DNA of 64,000 bases, taken from the NCBI GenBank assembly GCA_030035585.1, contig CM057467.1, forward strand, positions 67,754,941 to 67,818,940. The letters run 5' to 3'. The position numbers and the translations under genes were made by a program. The DNA is from Dugong dugon. Lineage: Eukaryota; Chordata; Mammalia; Sirenia; Dugongidae. Of this stretch, positions 11,997-23,400 are shown piece after piece (within the stretch, counting starts at the first letter, position 1; each line of letters starts with the position of its first letter). A model generated the notes under the pieces. That model saw only the letters and a list, made by a program, of their open reading frames with translations, ran no database searches and had not been told where the DNA came from.

Positions 11997-12171
11997 GAAA
12001 CCCTGGTGGCTAGTGGTTAAGAGCTATGACTGCTAACCCAAAGGTCAGCAGTTCTAATCCACCAGGCACTTCTTGGAAACCATATGGGGCAGTTCTACTC
12101 TGTCTTATAGGATCGCTATGAGTCGGAATTGGCTCAATGGCAACAGGTTTGGTTTTTTTGTTTGTTTGTTT
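11997..12171 (+). mobile_element. AfroSINE, short (45-nt deleted) class
   Basis: Head 'aaaccctggtggctagtgg', middle junction 'cacttcttgg|aaaccatatgg', and a tail ending in T-rich 'ggtttggttttttt' plus TTTG repeats. 11661-11996 upstream is unassigned. Confidence 0.92.
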
Positions 12172-12463
12172 TCCAGATAGCTCCTCACTGCAGATACAGG
12201 GGCTCTGCCCTAGGCTAATGCTGTTGTGGATACCACAGGCCAGAGATGCCCCTTTTAGGGACATCCAGATCTGGGGAAGACTGACATTTATTGAAGTATT
12301 TTTCAGACTATAGGTTGTAACCCATTAATGGGTCATGAAATTAATTTGATGGCTTGAGATCATCATTATTAAAATGAAACAGAGTAATCCAGTAACTCAT
12401 AAAGTGAGAAAAGATATTTTAATTGTATATACTCAAAGTAAGACTCATGTTCCAAATATATAT

Positions 12464-12637
12464 ATAAAACCAAAAATAAAACAAATCCGATGCTGTCGAA
12501 TTGATTCTGACTCATAGCGATCCTATAGGACTGGGTAGAACTGCCCCATAGTGTTTCCAAGGATTGGCTGGTGGATTCAAACTGCCAACCTTTTGGTTAG
12601 CAGCTGAGCTCTTAACCACTGTGCCAGTAGGGTTCCA
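12464..12637 (-). mobile_element. AfroSINE, short class, with TSD
   Basis: A short-class copy on the minus strand. The flanks read ttccaaatatatat (12450-12463) and ttccaaatatgcat (12633-12646), 12 of 14 identical. 12172-12463 between the two SINEs is unassigned AT-rich sequence. Confidence 0.9.
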
Positions 12638-12646
12638 AATATGCAT

Positions 12647-13848
12647 CTATAGGAGAAAGAAAGGAAAAAATACCTCCAACAGATCAATAAGGAAAGACAG
12701 ATAACCTACTAAATAAATGCTCAAAAGACTCCTTCTTCACAAAAGAAGATATCCAAATAGTCAATAAGTATATGAAAACATTATTAGGCATCAGGGAATT
12801 GCAAATTAAAACCACAATAAAATATCACTGTGTAAAAAAGACCAGACTTACTGGCCTGAGAAACCCTGAGAGTATGGCCCCCGGACACCCTTTTGGCTCA
12901 GTAGTGAAGTCACTCCTGAGGTTCACCCTTCAGCCAAAGATTAGACAGCCCCATAAACAAAATGAGACTAATAGGGCACAACAGTCCAGGGACAAGGACT
13001 AGAAGGCAGGAGGGGACAGGAAAGCTGGTAATAGGGAACCCAGGGTTGAGAAGGGACAGGGTTGACATGTCGTGGGGTTGTTAACCATCGTCATAAAACA
13101 ATATGTGTACTAACTGTTTCACGAGAAACTATTTGTTCTGTAAACCTTCATCTAAAGTACAGTTAAAAAAATAAATAAATAAATAAAATAAAAAATCACT
13201 GTGTACCCACGGAATGGCTACAATGAAAAAGATAACCATACCAAGTGTTGGCAGAGATGTGAAGCAACTGGAATTCTCATACACTGCTGTTTGAAGTATA
13301 ATTTGGTGCAATAACTTTGGAAAACTGTTTGGCAATGTCTGCAAAAACTGAACATATACATGCTAGCAATTCTGCGTCTAGATATATACCCATGAGATAT
13401 GCACACTGAAGTTCTCCAGAAAAACATGCCCATCAGCAGTTAAAGGGATAAGTAAATTGTAGGATATTCATACAATGGAGTATTATACAAAAATGAGAAT
13501 GAATAATCTACATGTCTACACAGCAGTATTGATGGCCTTCATAAGGATAATGTTGAAAGAAAGAGGCCAGGCACAAACAGACTTTATGATTTTATTTATA
13601 GAAAGTATAAAACCCGGCAAAACTAAGCTGTTAGAACTCAGGATAGTGGTTACCTTGGCAAGGAGTTTGCGAAAGGAGGGAATGTGAGGGGGCTTTCAAG
13701 GTACTGGTAACGTCCCGTCTCTTGATTGGAGGGCTGGTGGCAAGGGGGTTTTCATTTGGTGAAAATTCATCAAGCTGCACATTTATGATTTGTACACTCT
13801 TCTGTATGCATATTATACTTCAATAAAATTTTATAAAATGAATATAAT
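12647..13848 (+). mobile_element. Old L1, ORF2 end and 3' UTR, split by a younger L1
   Basis: 'gaattgcaaattaaaaccac' marks the end of ORF2. After the insertion the L1 resumes with 'cacggaatggctacaatgaa', then 'tgggacttgcac'-style 3' UTR ending in 'ttatacttcaataaaatttt'. The DNA is interrupted at 12835-13194. No intact frame remains. Confidence 0.85.
12835..13194 (+). mobile_element. Younger L1 3' end nested in an older L1
   Basis: The copy shares its terminal text with the 5.8-6.3 kb element ('gagaaactatttgttctgta') and ends in an AAAT-expanded tail. It is bracketed by a perfect 11-bp duplication, atcactgtgta, at 12824-12834 and 13195-13205, which belongs to the host L1. Confidence 0.88.
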
Positions 13849-14771
13849 GTAATAGAAAATATAGCTGGTAGGAAGTGAAACTTAAGTTTCATGTCTCTTT
13901 AAATGTCTATGTATACTGAGTTGAGATGTCAAATGTATTTTTTACTGTGAGTCACAGTCCAAACATTTGAAAGTCCCTGATTTTAATCTAATCCATCCAT
14001 TTTAATGAGGAATCTGAGACCCAAAGAAGAGTGGAATGAAGAGCAGAGCTGGGAAGAAAACAGAGCTAGGAAGAAGATTCTGGGTCTTTTGCTCTTGCTG
14101 ATTCTGTGTCTCTCCAGTTGCGTGGGAGCTGCCCTCCTGTGGTTTTCAGCCCCATTGGCTGAGTGGCGCATTGGGATTAGTGGCTCTGTCTGGTACCTTC
14201 ATGTTTGGTAGGCAGCCCTCTACTTTCAGTCCGAGGGGAGCGATTGTTTTTCCCCCCACAGACGGGTAGAGTCGGAGGCCCAGCCACCTCTGCAGGGGCC
14301 TGGCTCCAGCTCCCCAAATTCCCTCCCTCCTCCTTCCTGCCTCCTCTGTCTAAATCTGCTTCCCTCAGAGCTCCGGAAACACCATTTCACTCAATCATGT
14401 TTTCATTTGTGTAAGACGACTGTCATGCCAGAGCTATTTTATGGTTGTAGACATTGAAAAACTGTGAAGAAAATACATTGAGAGAATAAGATTCTGCAAA
14501 GCATGTTTCAGTTCTGTCTCTGTGCTTGTATTTTGTTAGAAAATTGTGATTCCATTCAGTGTACCTCACATGTGGGGGTCAGGGGTGCCAGCAGGCTCTG
14601 AGGGTACCGGAAAAGCAAGATGCAGTTTTGTCCCTCTCAGGCGTTGCTTCACAGAGGGGGGAGACGTGCTGATTTTTAAAGGCACCGTCTGAGCCTAGCA
14701 CAGGGCTTGGAGCCATCTTAAATAGGGAGGTTAGAATATACAGTACAGATTCTAAATATGCAAACTACATA
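13849..14771. other. Unassigned spacer
   Basis: No repeat recognised. 14200-14350 is relatively C-rich. Short opposing open frames at 13983-14211 code for low-information peptides. 14390-14560 has well-spaced AT text without repeat signatures and may be single-copy. Confidence 0.4.
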
Positions 14772-14987
14772 CCAAACCCCAAAACCAAACCCACTGCCAT
14801 CGAGTTGATTCCGACTCATAGTGACCATATAGGACAGAGTAGAACTGCCCCATACGGTTTCCAAGGCTGGAATCTTTACAGAAGCAGACTGCCACGTCTT
14901 TCTGCAGCGGAGCAGCTGGTAGGTTCAAACAACAGACCTTTTAGTTAGCAGCCAAGCACTTAACCACAGTGCCGCCAGGGATCCCTA
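14772..14987 (-). mobile_element. AfroSINE, full-length class, with perfect TSD
   Basis: A full-length copy (minus-strand middle 'gcagtctgcttctgtaaag'). The 11-bp duplication caaactacata lies at 14761-14771 and 14988-14998. Confidence 0.95.
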
Positions 14988-15372
14988 CAAACTACATAGA
15001 GCATCTTTACCCAGGACACACCCCTAGCCACACAAGTCAACAAGTGAAATGTAGAACATAACAGCCCAGGCCATCATAGGAGAAGCATCTAGCCCAACAT
15101 TGGAGGTGGGGAGCCAGAAGGGGCTTCCGAAAAGGTTTTGTAGAGCTAGGAGGTTTGAGCTAAGGATTAGAGAAAGGGAAACCACCCAGGCAAGGGAGCT
15201 GAGGATTTGCCAACAGGTGGAAACCTCATCTGAACAAAGCCAAGGTAGGAGAGCGTGTGGGAGAGGAGCCAGCAGAGGTGTGCAGGGGCCAGGTGGCACA
15301 GGACCTCTGCCCCCTGACGAGGAGTATCCAGGGTGAAGAGGAAAATAGCACCTGAAATTCATATAGGCACGA

Positions 15373-15955
15373 AATGTCTGTAGCTAAACAGAGTTACCAT
15401 ATGACTCAGTAATTCAACTCCTAAGTGTACCCGAAATAACTGAAAGCAGGGACTCAGATACGTGTACACCAGTGTTCACTGCAGCGCTGTTCACAATTGC
15501 CAGAAGGTGGAAACAACCCAAGTGTCCATCAACAGATGAATAGATAAACAAAATGTGATATAGCCATATAATGGAATATTATTCAGCCATTAAGAGAAAT
15601 AAACTTCTGATACATGAACCTTGAAAACATTATGCTGAGTGAAATAAGCCTGACATAAAAGGATAAATATTGTATGATTCCACTTATATGAAATATCTAA
15701 AATAGGCAAATGCATAGAGACAAAAGGTTGTTAGTGGTTACCAAGGAGCTGGTGGAGTGGGAGATGGGGGGGGTTACTGCTTAAGGGGTACTGAGTTTCT
15801 GTCTGGGTGATTAAATATAAAAACTTTTGGAAATACATAGTGATGATAGTTATGTAACATTGTGAATGTAATTAATGTCACTGAGTTGCACATTTAAAAA
15901 TAGTTTAAAAAACAAATTTTTACCACAATAAAATTTAAAAAATGTATATCACGAG
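15373..15955 (+). mobile_element. L1 ORF2 terminus and 3' UTR (old mammalian L1)
   Basis: The signature run: 'ttaccatatgactcagtaat', 'caagtgtccatcaacagatg', 'ggaatattattcagccatta', and 'atgattccacttatatgaa'. It ends with 'accacaataaaatttaaaaa'. Frame is lost. 14999-15372 upstream is unassigned; its two overlapping open frames (about 15024-15362) are not recognisable proteins. Confidence 0.9.
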
Positions 15956-16183
15956 ACCCCTTCTCAAAAAAAAAAAGATTACTCTGGGGCTCTCCCTGTT
16001 GACACAATAAAGCTCAAGCTCTCTTTAAAGAAAAAACAAAAAACAAAGAAATGCTTGTAGCACTTGTAGACAGAATAAGAGATGCAGGCAGATGCAACTG
16101 GAAACATCTGTGCAGTCCCAGAATTTTGTCATACAGCACTCGTGCCATCTTTGAAGAAAATTTTCAAAGAACTCTTCTATTCT

Positions 16184-16336
16184 GGAGCCCTGGTGGCTCA
16201 GTGGTTAAGAGCTCACCTGCTAACCAAAAGGTCGGCAGTTCGAATCCACCAGCCGCTCCTGGGAAACACTATGGGGAGTTCTGGCTGTCCTACAGGGATG
16301 CAATGAATCAACTGGCAGCAATGGGCATTCTGTTCT
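16184..16336 (+). mobile_element. AfroSINE, short class, decayed tail
   Basis: Head 'ggagccctggtggctcag' and B-box-like 'ggcagttcgaatccacc' are well kept, and the 45-nt block is absent. The tail is mutated (tacagggatgcaatgaatc). A possible TSD is cttctattct (16174-16183) against attctgttct (16327-16336). Confidence 0.9.
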
Positions 16337-17110
16337 AGGCTGAATGAAGACCAGAGCTAGAGAGATGAGTAAGACCGGAGTTGTCACCCTCACAGTCCTG
16401 CCAGTGGACTGACCAGTCAAATCTCAGTGCTAAATTCGCACAGTGGTTATTATTCTAAGGCAAAATGTCCCAGTCTGTGTTCTATGGTGCATGAGTTCTA
16501 CAAACTTTTTTTTTTTTTTTAAAGGAATGTTTCCTTGTTGAGTGGTTGGAGAAACACTGTATACTGAATCCCTTTCGGCAGATCTCGATGCCATTAGCAT
16601 AGTAAAGGCTCTGAGAAGTCCTGCGGTGAAGATGCCTGTTTGCCTTTGTTTAACCTAAGGTTTTACAAGCTTATTTGCCCCAGAATCCCTTTTTGCACAT
16701 CTGTTAATATCCCACAGAACCTGTGTTCTTTAGAACTTATTTTGGGAAATGCCCTTTTAGAGAGCAGCTTGAGGGCTGCTTTGAGCACCAAGAAAGGAGA
16801 GACTGGCTCTGCCCGAGGTCAGGGAAAACTTCCCAGGATGGAACATTTTATTGGGCATTCTGTTGGGCCTACTCTGAGCCTAGCACAGGGCCTGGTACCC
16901 AGTAAGTGTTAAGTAAATAGTAAATGGAGGAATGGACACTGGTGAGAAGAGTCCAGTGTTTTCAGCAGACGCTGGAGACAAAGAGGGTAGACATAGCAAT
17001 GGCGCCGTATACGTGAACCTGTGGCAATTTAATGTATGGTCTCGTTCCTCTGGTTTGACCCCCTCTCTTCACTATTTTGGAAAAGGCAACAAGAGGCTGC
17101 AAAACCAATT
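16337..17110. other. Unassigned spacer, possible DNA-transposon relic
   Basis: 16465-16770 ('tctgtgttctatggtgcatg', T run, 'tttgggaaatgccctttt') has the look of a decayed hAT/MER-type element, not proven. 16860-16930 ends with a MIR-like 'cctggtacccagtaagtgtt'. Confidence 0.35.
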
Positions 17111-17345
17111 TGATTTAAGGGCATACACTCTGGAGCCAAACTGGGTTTCAATCCCAGCTCCATCATTTACTAGCTGGTTTCTTTCTGCATTTCTGTACCT
17201 TCCACTGTGAAATGGGCCGGAAAGTTTGAAGTGCACAGGTCACAGGTTGCTGTGAGGATTAAATGTGTTACTATAGGTATGGTACTTAGAATTGGTCCTG
17301 GCACATAGCAAGCACTATGTAAGTGTTAACAATCATCATTTATTG
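17111..17345 (+). mobile_element. MIR SINE
   Basis: Sense MIR: 'actctggagccaaactggg', 'tttcaatcccagctccatca', 'ggttgctgtgaggattaaat', 'ggcacatagcaagcactatg'. Confidence 0.88.
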
Positions 17346-17829
17346 GCTTCTTATGATAGATACCTCCCAGGGCCTATGTCTGGTTTTCTTTCCCGGTGTT
17401 TCCCAGCAGACTGAGGATTCTCATATTCCTGAGCAAGGTAATCTGCAAGTCTGTTTTTCCCCCTGCTGGCATTGGGAAGGCCGGGGTGACGTTTCTTCCA
17501 TAGGGCTGTTTGAGGTAAGGCTCATTAGTTATTAGTGCTCAACTATCTGCCTGAGTAAATATTTCTGAGGGAGTAGCAGTCCAGCACATCTATTATTAAT
17601 TACTGCCAGCAGTTTCTGTACTTGCCAGAAACGCTTCTGCCTGCAGATGTTTTTGTAAGCCCTGTAGAGTTCTCCTGACCTTAACATTTTTCACAGGATA
17701 CGGTAGGAATCAGCCGCAGTTCCTCCTGCCTCCGTCTCCCTCAGGGGAAGAATGGACAGTTGTATGAGAAGTGGGCATGGGGTACAGGTTGGAGCCTCTG
17801 TAATTCAGATAATGGAGTTAGTGAAACTT
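17346..17829. other. Unassigned, low-repeat stretch
   Basis: No element recognised. 17550-17710 contains 'tattattaattactgccagc' and otherwise ordinary composition, with no mobile-element text; a possible conserved non-coding segment. Confidence 0.35.
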
Positions 17830-18228
17830 GTTCTTTATACACCCCACTTTCAGCTTCACACCTAGTTTACCAGCCAGAAACCTGGGTGTCATCCTTGATA
17901 GCACCCTCTCTGTCATGCGCTATATCCAATAAGTCACCAAGTCCTAGAGATGACACCTCCAAAACCTCATGGACCTAAACTCTTGTCTCTTGAAGTGCCA
18001 TCACTGGCCTACTCCAAGGGACTATCTTCTCTCATCTTCCAACGCTCAACTTCCCTGACCAATAAGCAAAATGAGAACTCCTGATTTGTGCTGTTCCCCC
18101 CACTTTTTTAATCCTCTTCAGTCTTTTGATCACTTGTTCAAGGTCTGACTTCTGTATTGGACTGTAAGTCCATGAGGGTAAGGACCATGTTCATCTCAGT
18201 CATGGTACTCAATAAATCTTCTCCCAGT
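17830..18228 (+). mobile_element. L2 LINE relic
   Basis: 'aaacctgggtgtcatccttg', 'ccaataagtcaccaagtcct' and the 3' tip 'actgtaagtccatgagggta' with 'actcaataaatcttc' are L2 landmarks in sense order. Confidence 0.7.
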
Positions 18229-18248
18229 TAATGACAAACAAGAATATG

Positions 18249-18350
18249 CTTTTCTTCCTCCCTTCATTTCTTCCTTCCTTCCTTTCCTTGCCCTTTTTTA
18301 TCCTTCTTTCTATTTTTCTTGACTTCCTTCTTTTTTTGTTTTTTAATTTC
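18249..18350 (+). repeat. Pyrimidine-rich (TTCC)n low-complexity tract
   Basis: Runs of 'cttcctcccttcatttcttc' and 'cttccttcctttccttgccc', followed by T-rich sequence. 18351-18554 after it is unassigned. Confidence 0.8.
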
Positions 18351-18554
18351 TTGCTTTTGAAAGGGAACTAGCGATCACCTGATCAAATTGGGTAGAGGGA
18401 AAACTAAGCAGGGCCTCATCAACCCAGCAGCAACCCTTTAATTTCTCTTAAAACAAAGAGGTTTTACTTTAGATTTTCTTTGGAACAAAAAAGTGGTTCT
18501 GCTACAATAAAATGTTCGAAAAAACTGATATATTCTGTTTTTTCAGAGCAGAAA

Positions 18555-18740
18555 TGTGCCAAAGGCTTTGCATATGTTCACTCATAAGCAAGGAAGGTAT
18601 TGTCCTCATTTTACAGATTCGGAAACTGGGCCAAGAGTAGTTAGGAAACATGTCCATGGTCACACAGCCAGTGTCCAGTGGATCCAGGGTTCCTTTCCAG
18701 GATTGTCAGACTCCAGACTCTTTCCACTGCCACTGCTGCC
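18555..18740 (-). mobile_element. MIR fragment
   Basis: Antisense MIR: 'cctcattttacagattcgga', 'ggtcacacagccagtgtcc', 'gactccagactctttccac'. Confidence 0.75.
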
Positions 18741-19234
18741 TCCCAAAGACCTGTCCTCCAACAGGCAGCGGGTTCCTGGGCCCACTTCTCAGTCTGGCAT
18801 GGCTACCCGTAGCTAGAGAGAGATCATCGGGATTTAATTGGCACCGCTTGCTCAGAAGGACAGGGCCTTCATTCCTTGTGTGTTATGACTATGAGATGCT
18901 AACCAGAGAGAAATGGGTTCATGTAGGCCAAGTAAAAGCTGGGCTGCTCCATGGAATGGTCCTTCATGCTTTAAGCTACTTCACCTGGAGGCCCTGAGTC
19001 CCCAGTACCATTAGCACAACCTGGGTCTTCTTATGTGTCAGTCTCCCAAGGAAATCCTAGACAATGTAACCGCCCAGGAAAGGAAAACTATTCTGCAGAC
19101 TGTACAAAAAGGCAGCAGTTGTTTTACATTGAGTTTTGTAGTCTTTCTTGCCTTCTCTTTGTCCCTGAGCCCAGGTTATTTTTAACTTTAACTTTGCAGT
19201 GAAGTCTGGCTTACTTTAACAACAAACCTAGACT
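18741..19234. other. Unassigned spacer
   Basis: No element or gene recognised. Overlapping open frames at 18556-18997 start inside the MIR and carry no recognisable domain. Confidence 0.4.
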
Positions 19235-19605
19235 GGAAGACGGGAAAGCTGAGCTCTTACCCGAGCTCCCTCAAGAACTCACCATGTGACCTTGGGCATG
19301 TCACATGACCTCTCTAAGTGTCAGTCTTCCCCAGAGTGTTTGGACAAGATGATCTTGTCCAGTATTATAAGGATGATTAACAGCATTGACTCTCAAGCTG
19401 CCCTTCCAGAGTTTGAATCCCAGCTTTGCCCTTAGTGCTGTGTGATCTTGGGCAAGTATGTAAGCTCCGTGTGCCCCAGGTTTATCATCCATAAAACGTG
19501 GGTAACGGTAATACCTACTTCATAGATTGGTTGTGGAGACTAACAAATAAAGCACTTAGAATAATGCCTGACATGTAGTAAGCGCTGTAAGTACTAATTA
19601 TTGTG
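19235..19605 (+). mobile_element. Two adjacent MIR pieces
   Basis: 19235-19360 holds one MIR core ('caccatgtgaccttgggcat'). 19362-19605 is a second, longer copy ('gagtttgaatcccagctttg', 'tgatcttgggcaagtatgta', 'atgtagtaagcgctgtaag'). Confidence 0.8.
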
Positions 19606-19947
19606 GTGGTGGTCGCTGTTGTTGTTATCATCTCCATTCGATCCATACATTGTAATTCTAGACTTTCGCTTGTCTCAACATATTCAAAGTGGTTAGTATT
19701 TACATGTTTAGCTTTCACTGGTTAAGAAAATACATAATGACAGAATGCTACTATGGATTCAGTAATGTTTTAACTCAATGTGTAGTAATCATAACCGCCC
19801 CTACATATGTTGTGCAAGACATTGATTCGGTTACAGACATGCTTAGAGAGCCAACAGATGGGTTCCCAGATCCTGCCAATAATGACGTGTCCCCTATTAG
19901 AAACCTCTAGATTATTGCTGCTTCCTCCAGCACAGTTCATGGACCAT

Positions 19948-20153
19948 CCACCAAAAACCCACTGCCGTCAAGTTGATTCTGACTCATAGCGACCCTATAG
20001 GTCAGAGTAGAACTGCCGCATGGGGTTTCCAAGGCTGTAAATCTTTATGGAAGCAGTCTGCCATATCTTTCTCCCACGGAGCGGCTGCTGGGTTTGAACT
20101 GCTGACCTTTTGATTAGCAGCCGAGTGCTTAGCCACTGAGCCACTAGGCTCCT
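19948..20153 (-). mobile_element. AfroSINE, full-length class, with TSD
   Basis: Full-length minus-strand copy, flanked by catggaccat (19938-19947) and cttggaccat (20154-20163), 9 of 10 identical. 19606-19937 upstream is unassigned apart from a GTT-rich patch near 19610. Confidence 0.93.
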
Positions 20154-20196
20154 CTTGGACCATAGCAGGAACTAAATGTTTGAATAAACAAGTCAC

Positions 20197-20265
20197 TGGA
20201 TAAATGGATACATGGATGGATAGATGGTTGGATGGATGAATGGACGGATGGATGGTTGGATGAGT
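20197..20265 (+). repeat. (GGAT)n microsatellite
   Basis: Imperfect GGAT/GATG tetranucleotide array just downstream of the SINE. Confidence 0.9.
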
Positions 20266-21244
20266 TTGTTTTATGTTTTCCTCTTGATTTAGTTTGAGCA
20301 GAATAATGAATGTACAGATTTGGTAATGTGTGTGTGCCCATGAGCATTTGCAGAGAAAGCCCCAGCTATTCCTGTCCCAGGGAAAGAGATGGTCATAGTT
20401 ACATATTTTGCATATTCCCCCATCTGTTAGTTACTAAGGTCATTTTTCACTGAAGTCCTTTCAGCTGTCTAGCGTTGACAAAAGATAAGCACTCCCTCTG
20501 CCTCTCCCCCATGCCTTCCTCCTCCAACAATGGGGGCTTTATGCTGGGAAGATTGCCCAGGGGTGCTTCTTTCCCAAGGCCCCAAAGCGTCATCTGGCTT
20601 CTATCAAAGGTATTGATGGGGGAGGGACCCAAACAGATGAATTCAAGGAGCAGTGCCTCTGGCCTGGTGCCAACTCAACAAGTAAGGCTGGGCTAGAGAA
20701 TTCAGTGTCTGCTAGGATATAGGCTGCTTGGTTACCTGAGCCTGTTATCCAGTCATCTGCAGCCACCACCCTGGAAGTTATCAAGCTCTAGCTTCCCAGA
20801 GCCTTTTACTTCTAGCCCAGGAGAGGGTGCAAAGCTGGGAATGATGTGTGGGAGATGGCAAAGGGCAGGCAGCCAGTATCAGAGTGTGAAGAATTTTACC
20901 CCATAGGGGCAATGGGCCTCCATTGGCTATTGCTTGTTAGGGCTTCAATTCACTAATAAGATTAAAATGCCAATGGCTTGCCTATACACACACTTACTTG
21001 GGAACACGTTGGCTTTAGCTGCTTAATGAGTGTTAGTCAGAAATCTTAGAAAGGCCTGGGCAGGCGCCTAGCTGATGCCTTGTTGATTAGAATACGAAAT
21101 GTGTCGCCCTTGAAAGCCAGCAGTTACTGGAGAGCAAACCCAGTGAATTCAGATTTCCGTGGTAACCCTTACATTCCCCCTGTTTCCAGATATTTATAAA
21201 GCAGTAGGTAGATATGGGTATGGAGTGCTCTGATAACGATTTTG
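20266..21244. other. Unassigned, low-repeat stretch
   Basis: No named repeat recognised over about 1 kb. 20935-21180 is AT-balanced and free of mobile-element text, containing 'aattcactaataagattaaa' and 'gctgcttaatgagtgttag'; a candidate for conservation testing. No coding exon is apparent. Confidence 0.4.
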
Positions 21245-21272
21245 ATGATGACAAGGATGATGATGATGATCA
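21241..21272 (+). repeat. (GAT)n short tandem repeat
   Basis: 'gatgatg' and 'gatgatgatgatgat' units with one interruption (acaag). Confidence 0.8.
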
Positions 21273-21364
21273 CATTAATAAACGGGGTTATCAAACCTGG
21301 CTACCCACCAGAAATACCCAGGGGTTGGTTGGTTTTTTTTGCTATTGTTGCTTTGTTTTTTTTT

Positions 21365-21485
21365 GAAAATACAGACTGCTGGGCCCCATCCTTAGTGATT
21401 CTGTTTATTTAGGCATGAGATGGGGTCTGGAAATCTGTATGCTTAACAAGTGCCCTGGATGATTGTGATGTTCCAGGCTGAGCCC
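21365..21485 (-). mobile_element. MER5A-like hAT relic
   Basis: 'acagactgctgggccccatc' and 'aggcatgagatggggtctgg' followed by 'cttaacaagtgccctggatg' are in the order expected of MER5A. Termini are eroded. Confidence 0.7.
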
Positions 21486-21524
21486 AAGCTTTTGGAAACA
21501 GCTACCCTGTAGAATGGGGGCACT

Positions 21525-21705
21525 TTAGACCTGGATTGGTACCCTGCCTTCCACTTCCTAAACTGTGTGGCCTCATGCCTGTTACTTAGCCTCTGAGTCT
21601 GTTTTATCATTTCAAAAGGGATAGTAGGTAGTATCTTCCCTCCAGAGTCATTCTGAGCCTCTGTAGAGGGCCTAGCACAATGCCTGGCACACAGTTAATA
21701 CACCA
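21525..21705 (+). mobile_element. MIR SINE relic
   Basis: 'aactgtgtggcctcatgcct', 'agcctctgagtctgttttat' and 'cacaatgcctggcacacagt' follow the MIR order. A and T runs trail at 21704-21740. Confidence 0.8.
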
Positions 21706-21857
21706 AAAAAAAAATAATAATTTTTTTTTTCTTTTTTCCCTTTCCTTTATCATTTACCAAGTCCTTTCAAAACCATTTTTTTACCTGGGGGCTTCTTATC
21801 TATGTTCCACACAAAGATATATCTGAAGGGAAGTGGGAATGGGGACTAATGTTTGTT

Positions 21858-22015
21858 GATGGCTAGTTATGAGTTATCCTATTTAACCCTCACTTACTCT
21901 TGGAAGGCAGGTACTCCCTATTTTACAGATGAAGAAACTGAGGAAACTGAAGAAAGCTTACATGACATCTAAGATCATAAAACTAAAATGAGGCAGAGCT
22001 AGGCTTGCTTCAGAT
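21858..22015 (-). mobile_element. MIR fragment
   Basis: Antisense MIR: 'atcctatttaaccctcactt', 'attttacagatgaagaaact', 'aatgaggcagagct'. Confidence 0.75.
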
Positions 22016-22734
22016 CCCACTGACTCCCACACCCTTTCGAGTTGCTTTTGGCCTACAGCTGGCTGAGAGGAGTGGCTGCCACTCTCTGGGGAGAATGTGT
22101 GAGGAGAATGTGGTTCGCTTTAACATCATTTGCGGCAGTAGGAAGTTTGATTGAGCATCTTTCCCAGAATCCTCAGGGGAAGCACAGCACTGATTAAGCC
22201 AACGTGGTCTTTGGCCCTCAGAGCTGAGCCCCTGACAGCCCTTCCAGTCCAAGCCCCTATTAGGCAAGGTCCAGTCATGCTCACGGCATCTAAATGACAA
22301 TCTCTCCTAGAGGCTGGGGTCACTTGACATCAGACGGGCTGTAAATCAACCTTGAAAATAGCTACCTGCCTACTTCGCCCAAGCAGGAAAGATTTATGGT
22401 CCTTAGGTACAAAGGAATGCTCACACCCCTCACGGCACATCCAGTATGTGCCTGATTCTGAGGTGAAGAGCTGAAGGAGAAAGCCTTGTGGGCTGCAGTG
22501 TGGTCAGGACCCCAGCTGTGGCTATTGCCAAAGTCAGCATTAGGGTCAGAGTTTGATTACAAACGAAGAAGTTGAACAGCAAATTGAATAGCTGTATTAT
22601 CAGCATCATTATCATAGCAATATAAATAGTGAAATTTAATAGTTTAATAAAAATTATAATGATGATTATGATAGAACTAACTTGAATAGCTAAATTGGAT
22701 AGGTGAAAAAATAAAGATAAAAATTTTACTTACC
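22016..22734. other. Unassigned spacer
   Basis: No recognised repeat or gene. Two overlapping minus-strand open frames (22010-22323) lack any family signature. 22600-22730 is AT-rich. Confidence 0.4.
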
Positions 22735-22930
22735 ATATGCAGGATCTATGCTAAGCACTTTACACACATTTCCTCTATTTCCTTCTAAAAAAAATCTTGT
22801 GAGGCAGGTATTCTTATGTCTGTTTTACAGATAAGGAAAACAGAGGCCAAGTAACTCATGTGTCCGAGATAACATGGCTGATGTTGAGCTGGAGTTGGAA
22901 CCTGGCCCCAGACTCTGTGCTTCCAACTCC
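22735..22930 (-). mobile_element. MIR SINE relic
   Basis: Antisense MIR: 'atgctaagcactttacacac', 'ctgttttacagataaggaaa', 'gttggaacctggccccagac'. Confidence 0.85.
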
Positions 22931-23235
22931 AGTAGACAATGTAATAGGTGAATCAGGGGTGATTATACATTTTCAAAAACAAAACCAAGTTCTGTACTTG
23001 CTTTACAGGAGGAATCCTTTAAAAAGGAACGCTCACCTATTTTATGCATTTAAAATAAAACCCTGATTATACAGATTCATTTAGGAGAGAGGGTTTTCAA
23101 GAATAATCCTTCCCATCTGTATGGCGGTAATACTATTTCAGAGTACTGTCACAGGTATTATGTTAAACATCAGCTTCACTTAGACAGAACTTACCAGTTT
23201 TTTTCTCTATAGCAACACCATCGATTCAGAATCTA

Positions 23236-23400
23236 TCAGTGGTTAAACAGGCAGGCTCTGATGCCAGATGGCCCTGAATTTGAATCCCAGCTCTACCACA
23301 TACTAGCTGTGTGAGTTTGAACAAGCTACTTAGCCTCTCTGAGTCTCAGATCCTTCATCTGTGAAGTGGGAGTAATAATTGGGGATGTATACATAGTGAA
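23236..23400 (+). mobile_element. MIR SINE
   Basis: 'gaatttgaatcccagctcta', 'agctgtgtgagtttgaacaa', 'tcatctgtgaagtgggagta'. 22931-23235 before it is unassigned. Confidence 0.88.
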
